The translations under genes and the position numbers were made by a program. 64,000 nt of DNA, taken from Glycocaulis sp050485565 (GTDB taxonomy: Bacteria > Pseudomonadota > Alphaproteobacteria > Caulobacterales > Maricaulaceae). The stretch covers positions 74,019 through 138,018 of the forward strand of contig NZ_JBJHBQ010000009.1 of NCBI RefSeq assembly GCF_050485565.1. Reading direction: 5' to 3'. The notes below the pieces were generated by a model. It did no database searches. It had not been told where the DNA came from and saw only the letters and a program-made list of their open reading frames with translations. The stretch's first letter is position 1. Each line of letters begins with the position of its first letter. Shown piece after piece: positions 24,531 to 32,971 of this stretch.

Positions 24531-25454
24531 CTAGCCCGCCTTTTCGCCTGTGCCTGTCTCAGTCACCCCTAGCGCGTCAGCGAGACGCACTTTCGCCGAG
24601 CCGGGGCGCAAGGGCTTTGGCTGGCTCTCATGGGGCGCCCAGCCGGCTGCGTGCAGGATTTCAAATTTGGCCGGAATGCGGCCATCGGCTTCGGCGAAGC
24701 TCTCGGCGTAAACTTGCGCGGTTTTGACGAAGAATTGCCGGTGGACGGGCGTGCGCGAGCGGCTCGCGAGCACGCTCGTCTCGCCCATGCGGCGCAAATC
24801 GCGCATCAGCACGAAGGCATTGCCATAGCGCACGGTCAGCCGGTCCACATCCGAGACCGGCATGGCAAAGCCAGCGCGCGCCAGCAGACCGGCGAGATCC
24901 ACCGTGTCGGCAAAGGGCGAGACGCGCGCCGACACCTGTCCGTAGATTTCGTCCTCTGCAGCCATGAGGGATTGGCGCAGCTCTGTCAGGGTCGCTCCGC
25001 CCAGCATGGCGCAGGCAAAGAAGCCATCGGGCTTCAAGGCCCGATTGATCTGGATCAGCGCGCCAACGAGATCATTCGTCCAGTGCAGGGAGAGGCAGGA
25101 GAGGACGAGATCGGCGCTTTCGTCGGCGATCGGCAGGCGTTCCTCGTCCATCACCAGTGCCGCGCCTGATGCTTTGGTGGCCATGGCGGGCGATATATCC
25201 GCCTCGATCAGCGTTCCGATTTTCGAGGCGAGCTCCGGGCGCGCGGCAATCGCCCGGCCCACTGCGCCCGCCCCGCCGATCACCAGCGCGCGGTCAAACG
25301 TGCGGTTCACCGCCATCAGCCGGTCGGCCAGATCGTCGGCGGCACGGCTCGCCAGAAAGGCAAATTCCTCATAGCCTCTTGCCGCACGGGTCCGGCGCCG
25401 ACGCAGCAGCGCGCGGTCAAACAGATGAGGCGGGGTGTCAGAGGATGATGCCAT
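24531..25454 (-). CDS. SAM-dependent methyltransferase, NDUFAF5/BioC-like
   Basis: 307 aa. HLFDRALLRRRRTRAARGYEEFAFL at the N-terminus and the methyltransferase_11 block (ALVIGGAGAVGRAIA, DEERLPIADESADLVLSCLSLHWTNDLVGALIQINRALKPDGFFACAMLGG) match the alphaproteobacterial relatives of mitochondrial NDUFAF5, an assembly factor for complex I. BioC-like malonyl-ACP methylation is the alternative, but no bio genes are near. ATG 25454 is chosen because LFDR lies at the usual distance; the frame is open to 25475. It is divergent from comF. Confidence 0.82.
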   Translation of the reverse strand: MASSSDTPPHLFDRALLRRRRTRAARGYEEFAFLASRAADDLADRLMAVNRTFDRALVIGGAGAVGRAIAARPELASKIGTLIEADISPAMATKASGAALVMDEERLPIADESADLVLSCLSLHWTNDLVGALIQINRALKPDGFFACAMLGGATLTELRQSLMAAEDEIYGQVSARVSPFADTVDLAGLLARAGFAMPVSDVDRLTVRYGNAFVLMRDLRRMGETSVLASRSRTPVHRQFFVKTAQVYAESFAEADGRIPAKFEILHAAGWAPHESQPKPLRPGSAKVRLADALGVTETGTGEKAG

Positions 25455-25501
25455 GGGGCGGATATGGACCGGCACGCCTCGCGAGGGAAGCCTCGCGGGT
25501 G

Positions 25502-26227
25502 ATGAGGGGTTTTGCCGACCTCATCTGGCCGCCGGTTTCGCTGCTCTCCTACGAGCCGGTATCGGCCCATGGCCAGCTATCGCCTGCCGACTGGTCGAAG
25601 ATCGTTTTCCTTGATGACCCGCAGTGTGCCTCGTGCGGGTTTCCGTTCGACTGGCCGCCGGGCGAAGGAGCGGTGTGCGGGCCGTGCGCCGCGCGTGCGC
25701 CCGCGTTTGATACCGCGCGTTCCGCCTTCGTCTACACGCCGGAAAGCCGCCGCCTCGTCCTCTCGCTGAAACATGGCGGGCGGGTGGACGGGCTTGCCGC
25801 CTTTGGCGGCTGGATGCGCCGGGCGGGCAGGGACATGCTGGCAGAGGCCGATTATCTGGTGCCTGTACCGCTGCATCCGCGCCGCCTGCGCCAGCGCCGC
25901 TTCAACCAGTCGCTATTGCTGGCGCAATCACTGGCCAAGCTCTCCGGCGTGACATGCGATCCGCATATTCTCATGCGCCGCCGCGCCACGCCCAGCCAGG
26001 GCGGGCAGAGCGCGAAGGGGCGCAGGCGCAATGTCGCCGGTGCCTTTGCGGTGCGCCAAAGCGCAAAAGAGAGGATCAAGGGCGCGCGCCTGATCCTCAT
26101 CGATGATGTCTACACCACCGGGGCGACGCTGGAGGCGTGCGCGCGTGCCCTGAAACGGGCAGGGGCGGCGCGCGTTGATGCCCTGACGCTTGCGCGCGTT
26201 GTCAGAACCAGCGACGTCATTACATAA
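25502..26227 (+). CDS. comF: ComF family phosphoribosyltransferase-like protein
   Basis: 241 aa. An N-terminal zinc-ribbon-like CASC...CGPC is followed by VPVPLHPRRLRQRRFNQSLLLA and the PRTase loop LILIDDVYTTGATLEACARAL. Homologues are linked to DNA uptake in naturally competent bacteria, but the biochemical role is unclear. ATG 25502 was chosen; the frame is open upstream, but that part is antisense to the methyltransferase. ComF, glutaredoxin, nitrilase and DUF1178 form a tight codirectional run. Confidence 0.9.
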   Translation: MRGFADLIWPPVSLLSYEPVSAHGQLSPADWSKIVFLDDPQCASCGFPFDWPPGEGAVCGPCAARAPAFDTARSAFVYTPESRRLVLSLKHGGRVDGLAAFGGWMRRAGRDMLAEADYLVPVPLHPRRLRQRRFNQSLLLAQSLAKLSGVTCDPHILMRRRATPSQGGQSAKGRRRNVAGAFAVRQSAKERIKGARLILIDDVYTTGATLEACARALKRAGAARVDALTLARVVRTSDVIT

Positions 26228-26267
26228 GCGCCAGACCTGATTTTGCTGATTCACGAAAGCCAAGCCC

Positions 26268-26534
26268 ATGACCATTCCCGCCATCACCATCTATACCCGC
26301 CCCTTCTGTGCCTTCTGCTCGCGCGCGCTGTCGCTGCTGAAGGATAAGGGCGTTGAGGTGAAGGAGATCGAGGCGGGCTTTGATCCGGTCTTGCGCGCAG
26401 AGATGCAGCAGCGTTCGGGCCGCAATACCTTCCCGCAGATATTTATCGGCGAGACGCATGTGGGCGGCTGCGATGATCTCTTCGCGCTGGAGGCTGAAGG
26501 CAGGCTCGATTCCCTACTGAAGGCTGGTGCGTAA
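26268..26534 (+). CDS. grxC: Glutaredoxin 3
   Basis: 88 aa with dithiol active site CAFC in TRPFCAFCSRALSLL, the cis-Pro region NTFPQIFIGETHVGGCDDL and the usual glutaredoxin length. It reduces protein disulfides and mixed disulfides using glutathione. Its TAA overlaps the next ATG by one base (TAATG), coupling it to the nitrilase gene. Confidence 0.95.
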   Translation: MTIPAITIYTRPFCAFCSRALSLLKDKGVEVKEIEAGFDPVLRAEMQQRSGRNTFPQIFIGETHVGGCDDLFALEAEGRLDSLLKAGA

Positions 26535-27358
26535 TGGCGAAGACGAAGATCGCCCTTGTCCAGATGCGCTCAGGGACGGACCCGGAGCGTAATATGGACG
26601 CTGCCGAGGCTGCGATCCGTCAGGCGGCGGGCGAGGGCGCAAAGCTGGTGGCAACGCCGGAAGTGACCAATCTGGTGCAGAAGGATGCCAAGGCCCTGTT
26701 CGAGACCCTGCGTGCGCCGGATGAGGATGGGGGCGTCAAACGCCTCGCGGCGCTGGCGTCCGAGCTGAAGATCGATTTGCTGGCGGGTTCAATGGCCCTT
26801 AAAGGCACAGATGCCCGGGCGGTGAACCGCTCCATGCTGTTCGGGCCGGATGGGGCGCTGAAAGCCCATTACGACAAGATCCACATGTTCGATGTCGCCA
26901 TCGGCAATGGTGAGATCTGGTCGGAGAGCACCAATTACGCGCCCGGCGCCCATGCGGTGATCGCCGAGGCGGCGGGCATGAAGCTGGGCCTCACCATCTG
27001 CTACGATGTGCGCTTTGCCTATCTCTACCGCGCGCTGGCGATAGGCGGCGCGGTCGCCATCACAGTGCCGGCCGCCTTCACCCGCCCGACCGGCAAGGCG
27101 CACTGGGAGGTGCTCTTGCGCGCCCGCGCCATTGAGACGGGCAGCTTCATCCTCGCGCCCGCGCAGGGCGGCACGCACGCGGATGGCCGCAAGACATGGG
27201 GACGCTCCATGGTGGTGGGTCCGTGGGGCGATGTGATCGGCGTATTGGACCATGATGAGCCGGGCATTCTCTATACCGATATCGACGCGGAAGACGCGCT
27301 GTCGGCCCGCCAGCGCATCCCGGCGCTAAAGGGCGGGCGGGAGTTTACCGGCCCATGA
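26534..27358 (+). CDS. Carbon-nitrogen hydrolase (Nit1/omega-amidase-like)
   Basis: 274 aa. The nitrilase catalytic triad is visible: Glu in ATPEVTN, Lys in YDKIHMFD, Cys in LTICYDVRF. FTRPTGKAHWEVLLRARAIETGSFILAPAQGG matches the Nit/NitFhit branch, now known to hydrolyse deaminated glutathione. Position directly after glutaredoxin fits that housekeeping repair role, though omega-amidase activity is an alternative. It overlaps the next gene by 4 bp (ATGA). Confidence 0.88.
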   Translation: MAKTKIALVQMRSGTDPERNMDAAEAAIRQAAGEGAKLVATPEVTNLVQKDAKALFETLRAPDEDGGVKRLAALASELKIDLLAGSMALKGTDARAVNRSMLFGPDGALKAHYDKIHMFDVAIGNGEIWSESTNYAPGAHAVIAEAAGMKLGLTICYDVRFAYLYRALAIGGAVAITVPAAFTRPTGKAHWEVLLRARAIETGSFILAPAQGGTHADGRKTWGRSMVVGPWGDVIGVLDHDEPGILYTDIDAEDALSARQRIPALKGGREFTGP

Positions 27359-27783
27359 TCCGCTACGCCCTGCAATGCGATGAGGGCCATGGCTTTGAGG
27401 GCTGGTTCTCCTCCAGCGAGGACTATGAAAGCCAGGAAGCGCGCGGCCTGGTCGAATGCCCTGAATGCGGCTCTGTCGCTGTCACGCGCGCGGTGATGGC
27501 CCCTTCTGTGCGTACCAGCAAGGGCCGGGAAACCAGCACTAATGGCGAGCCGGACATGGAAGCGGTCGCCCGCAAGGTGCGCGCCCATATCCGTAAAAAT
27601 TACGACTATGTCGGCCCGGACTTCGCCTCAGAAGCCCGCGCCATCCATGAGGGCGAAAAGCCCGAGCGCCTGATCTATGGCGAGACGACGCCGGAGGAAC
27701 GCGCAAAGCTGGCCGAGGACGGGGTGCCGTGCGCACCCTTGCCGGAACCCTTTGCGCCCACCCCGCCCAAGAAGGCGAATTAG
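27355..27783 (+). CDS. DUF1178 family protein
   Basis: 142 aa. The N-terminal MIRYALQCDEGHGFEGWFSSSEDYE and CPECGSVAVTRAVMAPSV form the family signature, with three cysteines suggesting a small metal-binding ribbon (CxxxH and CxxC). The C-terminal ERLIYGETTPEERAKLAEDGVPCAPLP block is also conserved. Function unknown. The consistent position behind nitrilase and glutaredoxin is typical of alphaproteobacteria and suggests a thiol- or repair-linked job. Confidence 0.9.
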   Translation: MIRYALQCDEGHGFEGWFSSSEDYESQEARGLVECPECGSVAVTRAVMAPSVRTSKGRETSTNGEPDMEAVARKVRAHIRKNYDYVGPDFASEARAIHEGEKPERLIYGETTPEERAKLAEDGVPCAPLPEPFAPTPPKKAN

Positions 27784-27854
27784 GGGCTGTCGCTCGTTTG
27801 TCATCCTCCGGCCGAGCGATAGCAAGGTCCGGCGGACCCATACCTGCAACGCGA

Positions 27855-27961
27855 TTTCCTCCCCCGTTTACGGGGGAGGTGGTCCGAAGGACCGGAGGGG
27901 GGAAGTTTTTAAGTTGCCCCCCTCGCCGCTTCGCGGCACTCCCCCCGCAGGCGGGGGGAGA
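27855..27961. repeat. Paired inverted palindromic element, family 1, copy B
   Basis: TTTCCTCCCCCG...CGGGGGAGGTG, a GTCCGAAGGAC hairpin and CGGAGGGGGGAA, then the inverted half CCCCCCTCG...CACTCCCCCC. It has the same design as copy A at 3189-3310, but the inner hairpins differ, suggesting their stems, not sequence, are conserved. It lies between convergent DUF1178 and methyltransferase genes. Confidence 0.85.
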
Positions 27962-27983
27962 CACTGGCTCGCACGTTATTGCC

Positions 27984-28655
27984 CTACCGGCTCACCGACC
28001 ACTCCACCAGGAAGGGCGTGTCGGCATAGCGCTCGCGCAGTTTGGAAGGCGCGTCCGGTCCGAAGTCGCGGCCCCGCCATTCGGTGCAGCCCGAAACCGT
28101 CAGGCCTGCGTGACGAAAGGCCGTGAGCCAGTCTGAAAAGCTGTGCGGATAGCTTGGCATGTGAATGTCGTGATCACCGTCCGGGAAATGCGCGCCGACG
28201 CCGGAAAGCGTCATGAAGGGGTGGATTTCGAGGATCAGCGCGAACCCGCCGGGCCGGACGATGCGGGCGAGTTCGGCGGCTGGCTCGTCCAGCTTTGCGA
28301 CATGTTCATAGGCAAGGCTGACAAGGGCGGCGTCGAAATGGCCGGTTTCAACGCGCAGGGGCAGCGTGATGTCGTGCTGGACCAGTGTGGCACCCGGTGC
28401 GGCGTGCTTCGCCTTTTCCAGCATGCCAGCCGAAAGGTCACAGCCCCATAGACGGGCAGCGCTAGCACGCCTCAGAGCCGCCAGATTGCGCCCAGTGCCA
28501 CAGCCAAGCTCTGCCACGGATTGACCGGCGAAGCGCTCCAGATGGCGTTCCAGCGCCGCCGTGGCGGCATACACCATCGGATTATCGTAGGCGTCATAGC
28601 TTGCTGCCCAGCGATCATAGGCGGTTTCGACATCAAGGAAGATAGGGGTTTTCAT
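27984..28655 (-). CDS. Class I SAM-dependent methyltransferase
   Basis: 223 aa of the methyltransferase_11/25 type. SAM motif I is VAELGCGTGRNLAAL, with the acidic motif II in LWGCDLSAGMLEKA, motif III FDAALVSLAYEHV and RIVRPGGFALILEIHPFM. The substrate is unknown; the N-terminal AYDRWAASYDAYDNPMVYA is common in small-molecule and quinone-type methyltransferases. ATG 28655 was chosen because the family begins close to the TAYDRWA block. It is divergent from the POT transporter. Confidence 0.82.
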   Translation of the reverse strand: MKTPIFLDVETAYDRWAASYDAYDNPMVYAATAALERHLERFAGQSVAELGCGTGRNLAALRRASAARLWGCDLSAGMLEKAKHAAPGATLVQHDITLPLRVETGHFDAALVSLAYEHVAKLDEPAAELARIVRPGGFALILEIHPFMTLSGVGAHFPDGDHDIHMPSYPHSFSDWLTAFRHAGLTVSGCTEWRGRDFGPDAPSKLRERYADTPFLVEWSVSR

Positions 28656-28874
28656 GGGTCGTGCTCCATCGCAGACCGGAGACCGTCCGGCGCGGGGCAC
28701 TTAGTTTTCGCGTGGTCACAGCCCGCGGCTCCACCAGAGCAGCGCCCTGAATATACCTGCGCACCGCGCCTTTCAATACGCCCGCCACCTTGCCGAACGG
28801 GCCGGAGCGTGATCCTGTTGCGCACATCAGGATCAGGGGCGGCCGTCAGAGACCGGCCCGTGTCGGGGGCAGTC

Positions 28875-30788
28875 ATGGTCATCAATATCGTTGTGCTGGT
28901 GGGGATTCTCGTCACGCTGGTGACGATAGTGCCGGTCATCACCCAGATGCGAAAGCACCCCAAGGGCCTGCATATCCTCTTCTTTGCCGAGATGTGGGAG
29001 CGCTTCTCCTATTACGGGATGCGCGCGCTCCTCATCTTCTACCTGACCCAGCATTTCCTCTTTGATGATGCCTTCGCCAGCACCCAGTACGGGGCCTATA
29101 CGGCGCTGGTCTATCTGATGCCGCTCATCGGCGGTTTCCTGGCCGACCGGTATCTGGGCACGCGCAAAGCCATTGCTTACGGCGCGCTACTGCTGGTCGC
29201 CGGGCACCTCGCCATGGGGATTGAGGGCCGCCCGTCAGAGGAAGAGTTGCGCTATGACGGTGCGGGCTACTCGCTGGTTGCCGAGGGGCGCGGGGGCTTG
29301 CGCACCGTCCAGCTGGAGGTCGATGGCGCGCTTTACAGCTTCTCGGCCAACCGGGAAGGCGATCTCATCATCGCGGACCTGCCCGCAGAGGCCAGCCTGC
29401 CCGCCCTCCTGCCTGCCGGCAGCTTTGAAACGGAAGTCACCTATCGCGACGGGCGCGGCCTCGCCATCCTCTATTTTGCGCTCTCGCTCATCATCATGGG
29501 GGTAGCCTTTCTCAAGGCGAATATCTCTTCAATCGTCGGCCAGCTCTACGAGGAGCACGATCCGCGCCGCGATGGCGGGTTCACGCTCTACTATTACGGC
29601 ATCAATCTGGGAGCTTTCTGGGCGGCCATATTGTGCGGCCTCTTGGGCGAGACGGTCGGCTGGTGGGCCGGTTTCGGGCTGGCCGGCCTTGGCATGGCGT
29701 TCGGCTGGATCGTCTTCGTGCGCGGCCGGCTGGCTTTCTTCCTGCCCGGCAAGAGCCAGATCGCCGATGTTGGCAATCCACCCGATCCGGTGGCGCTGAA
29801 AGCGCGCGTGCTGGGGCCGCTCAGCCGTGAGACGGTAATCTATCTGCTCGGTTTTCTGGGCGTGGGCGGTGTCTGGTTCCTCATCCAGGCCCACCAGCTC
29901 AGCCTGCAGCTGCCCGGTGTTGGCGGGGTGGACGCGATGCTGCTTCTGCTGATCGCCGGAGCAGTGCTCTTCATGGGCTATATCGGCTGGTTCATGCGCG
30001 CCAACTGCACGGCCGAGGAGACACAAAGGCTCATCCTCGCGCTCATCCTCACCGTGGTTTCGGTGGTGTTCTGGGCGCTGTTTGAACAGGCCGGTTCGTC
30101 GATGAATTTGTTTGCCGCGCGCAATACCAATCTGGAGCTGTCGCCTGAACGCCTGATCGCGTTTGGCCCGATTGCGCTCGATATGACGCTGACCGCCTCC
30201 CAGACCCAGTCCTTCAATGCCGGTTTCATCCTCATCTTCGCCCCGCTGTTTGCGGGCCTGTGGGCGTTTCTGGCGAAGCTGCAGCGCAATCCCAACACGC
30301 CGCTGAAGTTTGGACTGGCTCTGGTGCAGGTGGGGCTTGGCTTCCTCGTACTGGTCTGGGGGATGCAGTTCGCCGACGATAATTACCGCGTGCCGCTCTT
30401 CTTCCTGGCGCTGGCCTATCTCTTACACACGACCGGCGAGCTGTGCCTGTCGCCCGTGGGCCTTTCCGCGATTACCAAGCTCTCCCCGGCAGCGGTGGTC
30501 AGCTTCATGATGGCAGGCTGGTTCCTCGCACTCGCCTTCTCGCAATATGTGGCGGGCCTGCTGGCCGCCCTGACCGCCACCGACACCGTGGCCGGGCAGG
30601 TGCTGGACCCTGAGCGTGCGCTTGCGGGCTATGCGGACGTGTTCGGCACGGTGGGGCTGGTCGGGATCGGGCTGGGCGTCGTGATGGGGCTGGCGAGCTT
30701 CTGGCTCAAACGCCTCGGCCATGGCCTTGCCGAGGACCAGATGGCCAGACCTTCAGAGCCGGGACCGGACGTGCCGGTGCGGGACTAG
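28875..30788 (+). CDS. POT/PTR family proton-dependent oligopeptide transporter
   Basis: 637 aa, about 14 membrane segments. The POT signature EMWERFSYYGMRALLIFYL lies in the first transmembrane region, and AFLKANISSIVGQLY and TGELCLSPVGLSAITKLSP are further family blocks. It should import di- and tripeptides with protons. An extra soluble segment of about 80 residues (GRPSEEELRYDG...ETEVTYRDGRGL, about 118-197) lies between early membrane helices and makes the protein longer than the usual 450-500 aa. ATG 28875 is the first start before the membrane region; the 118-codon upstream extension is not plausible. Confidence 0.9.
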   Translation: MVINIVVLVGILVTLVTIVPVITQMRKHPKGLHILFFAEMWERFSYYGMRALLIFYLTQHFLFDDAFASTQYGAYTALVYLMPLIGGFLADRYLGTRKAIAYGALLLVAGHLAMGIEGRPSEEELRYDGAGYSLVAEGRGGLRTVQLEVDGALYSFSANREGDLIIADLPAEASLPALLPAGSFETEVTYRDGRGLAILYFALSLIIMGVAFLKANISSIVGQLYEEHDPRRDGGFTLYYYGINLGAFWAAILCGLLGETVGWWAGFGLAGLGMAFGWIVFVRGRLAFFLPGKSQIADVGNPPDPVALKARVLGPLSRETVIYLLGFLGVGGVWFLIQAHQLSLQLPGVGGVDAMLLLLIAGAVLFMGYIGWFMRANCTAEETQRLILALILTVVSVVFWALFEQAGSSMNLFAARNTNLELSPERLIAFGPIALDMTLTASQTQSFNAGFILIFAPLFAGLWAFLAKLQRNPNTPLKFGLALVQVGLGFLVLVWGMQFADDNYRVPLFFLALAYLLHTTGELCLSPVGLSAITKLSPAAVVSFMMAGWFLALAFSQYVAGLLAALTATDTVAGQVLDPERALAGYADVFGTVGLVGIGLGVVMGLASFWLKRLGHGLAEDQMARPSEPGPDVPVRD

Positions 30789-30793
30789 AAGGC

Positions 30794-30826
30794 AGGCCCG
30801 GAGGTGTGACCTCCGGGCCGCATTTT
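30794..30826. terminator. Terminator between POT and TonB receptor genes
   Basis: GGCCCGGAG pairs with CTCCGGGCC across a six-base loop, followed by GCATTTT on the + strand. The placement between convergent genes fits termination of the transporter transcript. Confidence 0.75.
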
Positions 30827-30833
30827 CTGATCC

Positions 30834-32846
30834 CTAGAACGTCCGGCGCAGGCGGAATTGAAGGAAATCACGCGGATCGATGCGCTGTTCCTCGCGGAAG
30901 GCGAGGGCCTGTGTCGCCCTGTCTGCGTAAACCTCCCTGTCGACGCGGAAATCGTCCCAGACCGTCACGGCCAGATAGGCTGCCAACCCGTTGTCGAACG
31001 TGTACTCGGCAAACAGCGTGACGTAGTTGTGCAGCTCGAACCAGCGCTTCTGGTCCGGCTGGAAACTCGTTTCGCGGTAGTATGGCAGGTAGTTCACGCC
31101 CCAGCGCAAATTCCAGTCCGGCACGTCGTTTTCAAAGTTGATGCTACCGGTCAGCGGGCGCACGCGTGATATCTGACGGTCCGCACCCGTTGTGGGATCG
31201 GTCACGCGCGTATGATCGTACCGGACATCGAAGGTGACGCGCCCGCGCTCCAGCCCCACATCGCGCAAGGGAAGGCGAACATTGGCGGCAATGCGTGCCA
31301 GGCTGCCATCGCCGATATTGCCGATGGCCGTCAGCCCGTCATCTAGCGGAATGACATCGATCACGTCGGATATCGTGTCGTAGCGCAAGGTCAGTGTGGC
31401 GACCCCCTCGCCATTGAAACGCTGCTCAAATACCGCCTCGCTGACCCAGTTCTGTTGCGGGCGAATCTGCGAATTGCCACCGCGCACCTGATCGCTCGAC
31501 AGCGAGCTGGAGGCAGCAAAATCACCGAAATTGAGCTGGCCGACCTCGCGTTCGAACCGCAGGCGTATCTGGCGGTTCTCAACCGGGTCGAAGGTCAGGG
31601 CAAGGCGCGGCTTTGGATAGAAGAAGCTGCGTTCGGCCGAGGCGTCTCCGCTCTGGCGGATGGTGGAGTGTTCCAGCCTCAAGCCAGCTTCAAGGCGCAG
31701 CCGTTCGGAGCGTCTCCAGCTGGCCTGACCGAACATTTCACCGCGGATTTCTTCCACTAGCGTGGACGCCAGCGGCAGGGCAACCGGCGCGCCATCGCTG
31801 AAGAAGCTCTGGTCGGTGTCCATGAAGTTGTAGGCCAGCTCACCGCCGCCTTCCCAGGTCAGGCTCTCGCTGCGCTCCCAGCGCAGCACGCCGCGCGCAA
31901 TCGTCTCGCCGGAGGTGCGGTCCGCTTCGAACCGCTGGTCGAGGCCGGGGCCTTGCGCGCTGTTGGCAAACCCGCCCCAGCGGTAATTCTGGATCAGGCG
32001 GGTTTCCAGGTTCAGCGTCTCGCCCAGCGCGCGTTCATATCTCAGCCCCAGATCGGCCCGGCTGACATCATCGTCGAACGTGAATAGCCGCTCAGGCGAT
32101 CCCGGCACGCTGAACGACAGCTCATCTTCAAATTCAAACCAGTTATAGCCGCCGGTGATTTCCAGCCGCCCCTGGCCAACCGGCCCGGACCAGTTGCCGC
32201 GCGTACTCCAGCCCCCGCCGTCGAAACGGTTGCGCTGACGCTCCTCGGAGATAATTGCGCCGGATGCGTCGCGCCGGGTTGATGTGCCCCAGCCGGTGGA
32301 ATCGTTCATGGCGATTGTGCGCCCCACCTGAAAGCCCCACTGGGTGTCGTTGTTGCTGGAAGAGAACTCGTAGCGCGCAGACGGCATTGCAGGGCCGCCC
32401 TCGAAGGCGTGAAGCTGGGCCTGAACGGTATGTTGGCGTGACATCTCGCGGCTTAGAATGACGTTCACGACCACGCTCTGGCCTTGCATGTCGATGCCCG
32501 GCGCGCCGCCACGGATCAGCTCGATCCGCTCCACCCGGCTTGCCGGGGTGCGCGTCAGCACGGATGTGCCGGTATCGTCCTTGGAGGCCGGCCGCGCTCC
32601 GTTTATCAGCACATTGCCGCCGGCGCCCGCAAACCCGCGCACCGAGGCACCGTCACTGACCGAGAAGCCGGGAATGCGATTGACCATGTCCAGCGCATTG
32701 GACGGATTGGCCGCCGCGAAGAAGTCCGGTTCGTAGACGAGGATGTTTTCAGCCGCGCCGCTCTGGGCAGGCAGGCTTTCCTGCGCGAGCGCAGCGGGGG
32801 CGGTGATGGCGAGCGCGATGGCCGCCGAACAGAACAGGTGTTTCAC
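30834..32846 (-). CDS. TonB-dependent outer-membrane receptor-like protein
   Basis: 670 aa. A signal peptide (AAIALAITAPAALAQ) is followed by a plug domain (NALDMVNRIPGFSV, GNVLINGARPASK, RVERIELIRGGAPGIDMQGQSVVVNVIL) and a long beta-barrel with alternating aromatic strands, ending in the outer-membrane signal FRLRRTF. The plug and barrel resemble the OMP_b-brl_3/TonB family. Ligand unknown. The start is GTG 32846; its Shine-Dalgarno GGGAGGG is buried in an 8-bp hairpin (see 32855-32875). No transport gene partner is adjacent. Confidence 0.88.
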   Translation of the reverse strand: MKHLFCSAAIALAITAPAALAQESLPAQSGAAENILVYEPDFFAAANPSNALDMVNRIPGFSVSDGASVRGFAGAGGNVLINGARPASKDDTGTSVLTRTPASRVERIELIRGGAPGIDMQGQSVVVNVILSREMSRQHTVQAQLHAFEGGPAMPSARYEFSSSNNDTQWGFQVGRTIAMNDSTGWGTSTRRDASGAIISEERQRNRFDGGGWSTRGNWSGPVGQGRLEITGGYNWFEFEDELSFSVPGSPERLFTFDDDVSRADLGLRYERALGETLNLETRLIQNYRWGGFANSAQGPGLDQRFEADRTSGETIARGVLRWERSESLTWEGGGELAYNFMDTDQSFFSDGAPVALPLASTLVEEIRGEMFGQASWRRSERLRLEAGLRLEHSTIRQSGDASAERSFFYPKPRLALTFDPVENRQIRLRFEREVGQLNFGDFAASSSLSSDQVRGGNSQIRPQQNWVSEAVFEQRFNGEGVATLTLRYDTISDVIDVIPLDDGLTAIGNIGDGSLARIAANVRLPLRDVGLERGRVTFDVRYDHTRVTDPTTGADRQISRVRPLTGSINFENDVPDWNLRWGVNYLPYYRETSFQPDQKRWFELHNYVTLFAEYTFDNGLAAYLAVTVWDDFRVDREVYADRATQALAFREEQRIDPRDFLQFRLRRTF

Positions 32847-32854
32847 AATATGGT

Positions 32855-32875
32855 CCCTCCCAAGACATGGGAGGG
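32855..32875 (-). promoter_or_regulatory. Hairpin covering the TonB-receptor ribosome binding site
   Basis: On the mRNA strand CCCTCCCA pairs perfectly with TGGGAGGG across a five-base loop. The GGGAGGG arm is the only good Shine-Dalgarno, eight bases before GTG 32846, so the fold would block translation. Regulation by a protein, ligand or temperature is inference. Confidence 0.5.
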
Positions 32876-32971
32876 TGTGTGCGCTTCCTGCGCGTCATAT
32901 AATAGTTACGATGCAGAAATGTGCCTCACATTTCAGTTATTTAATTGCTTTCCTGTAATGTTGCGCTGCAG

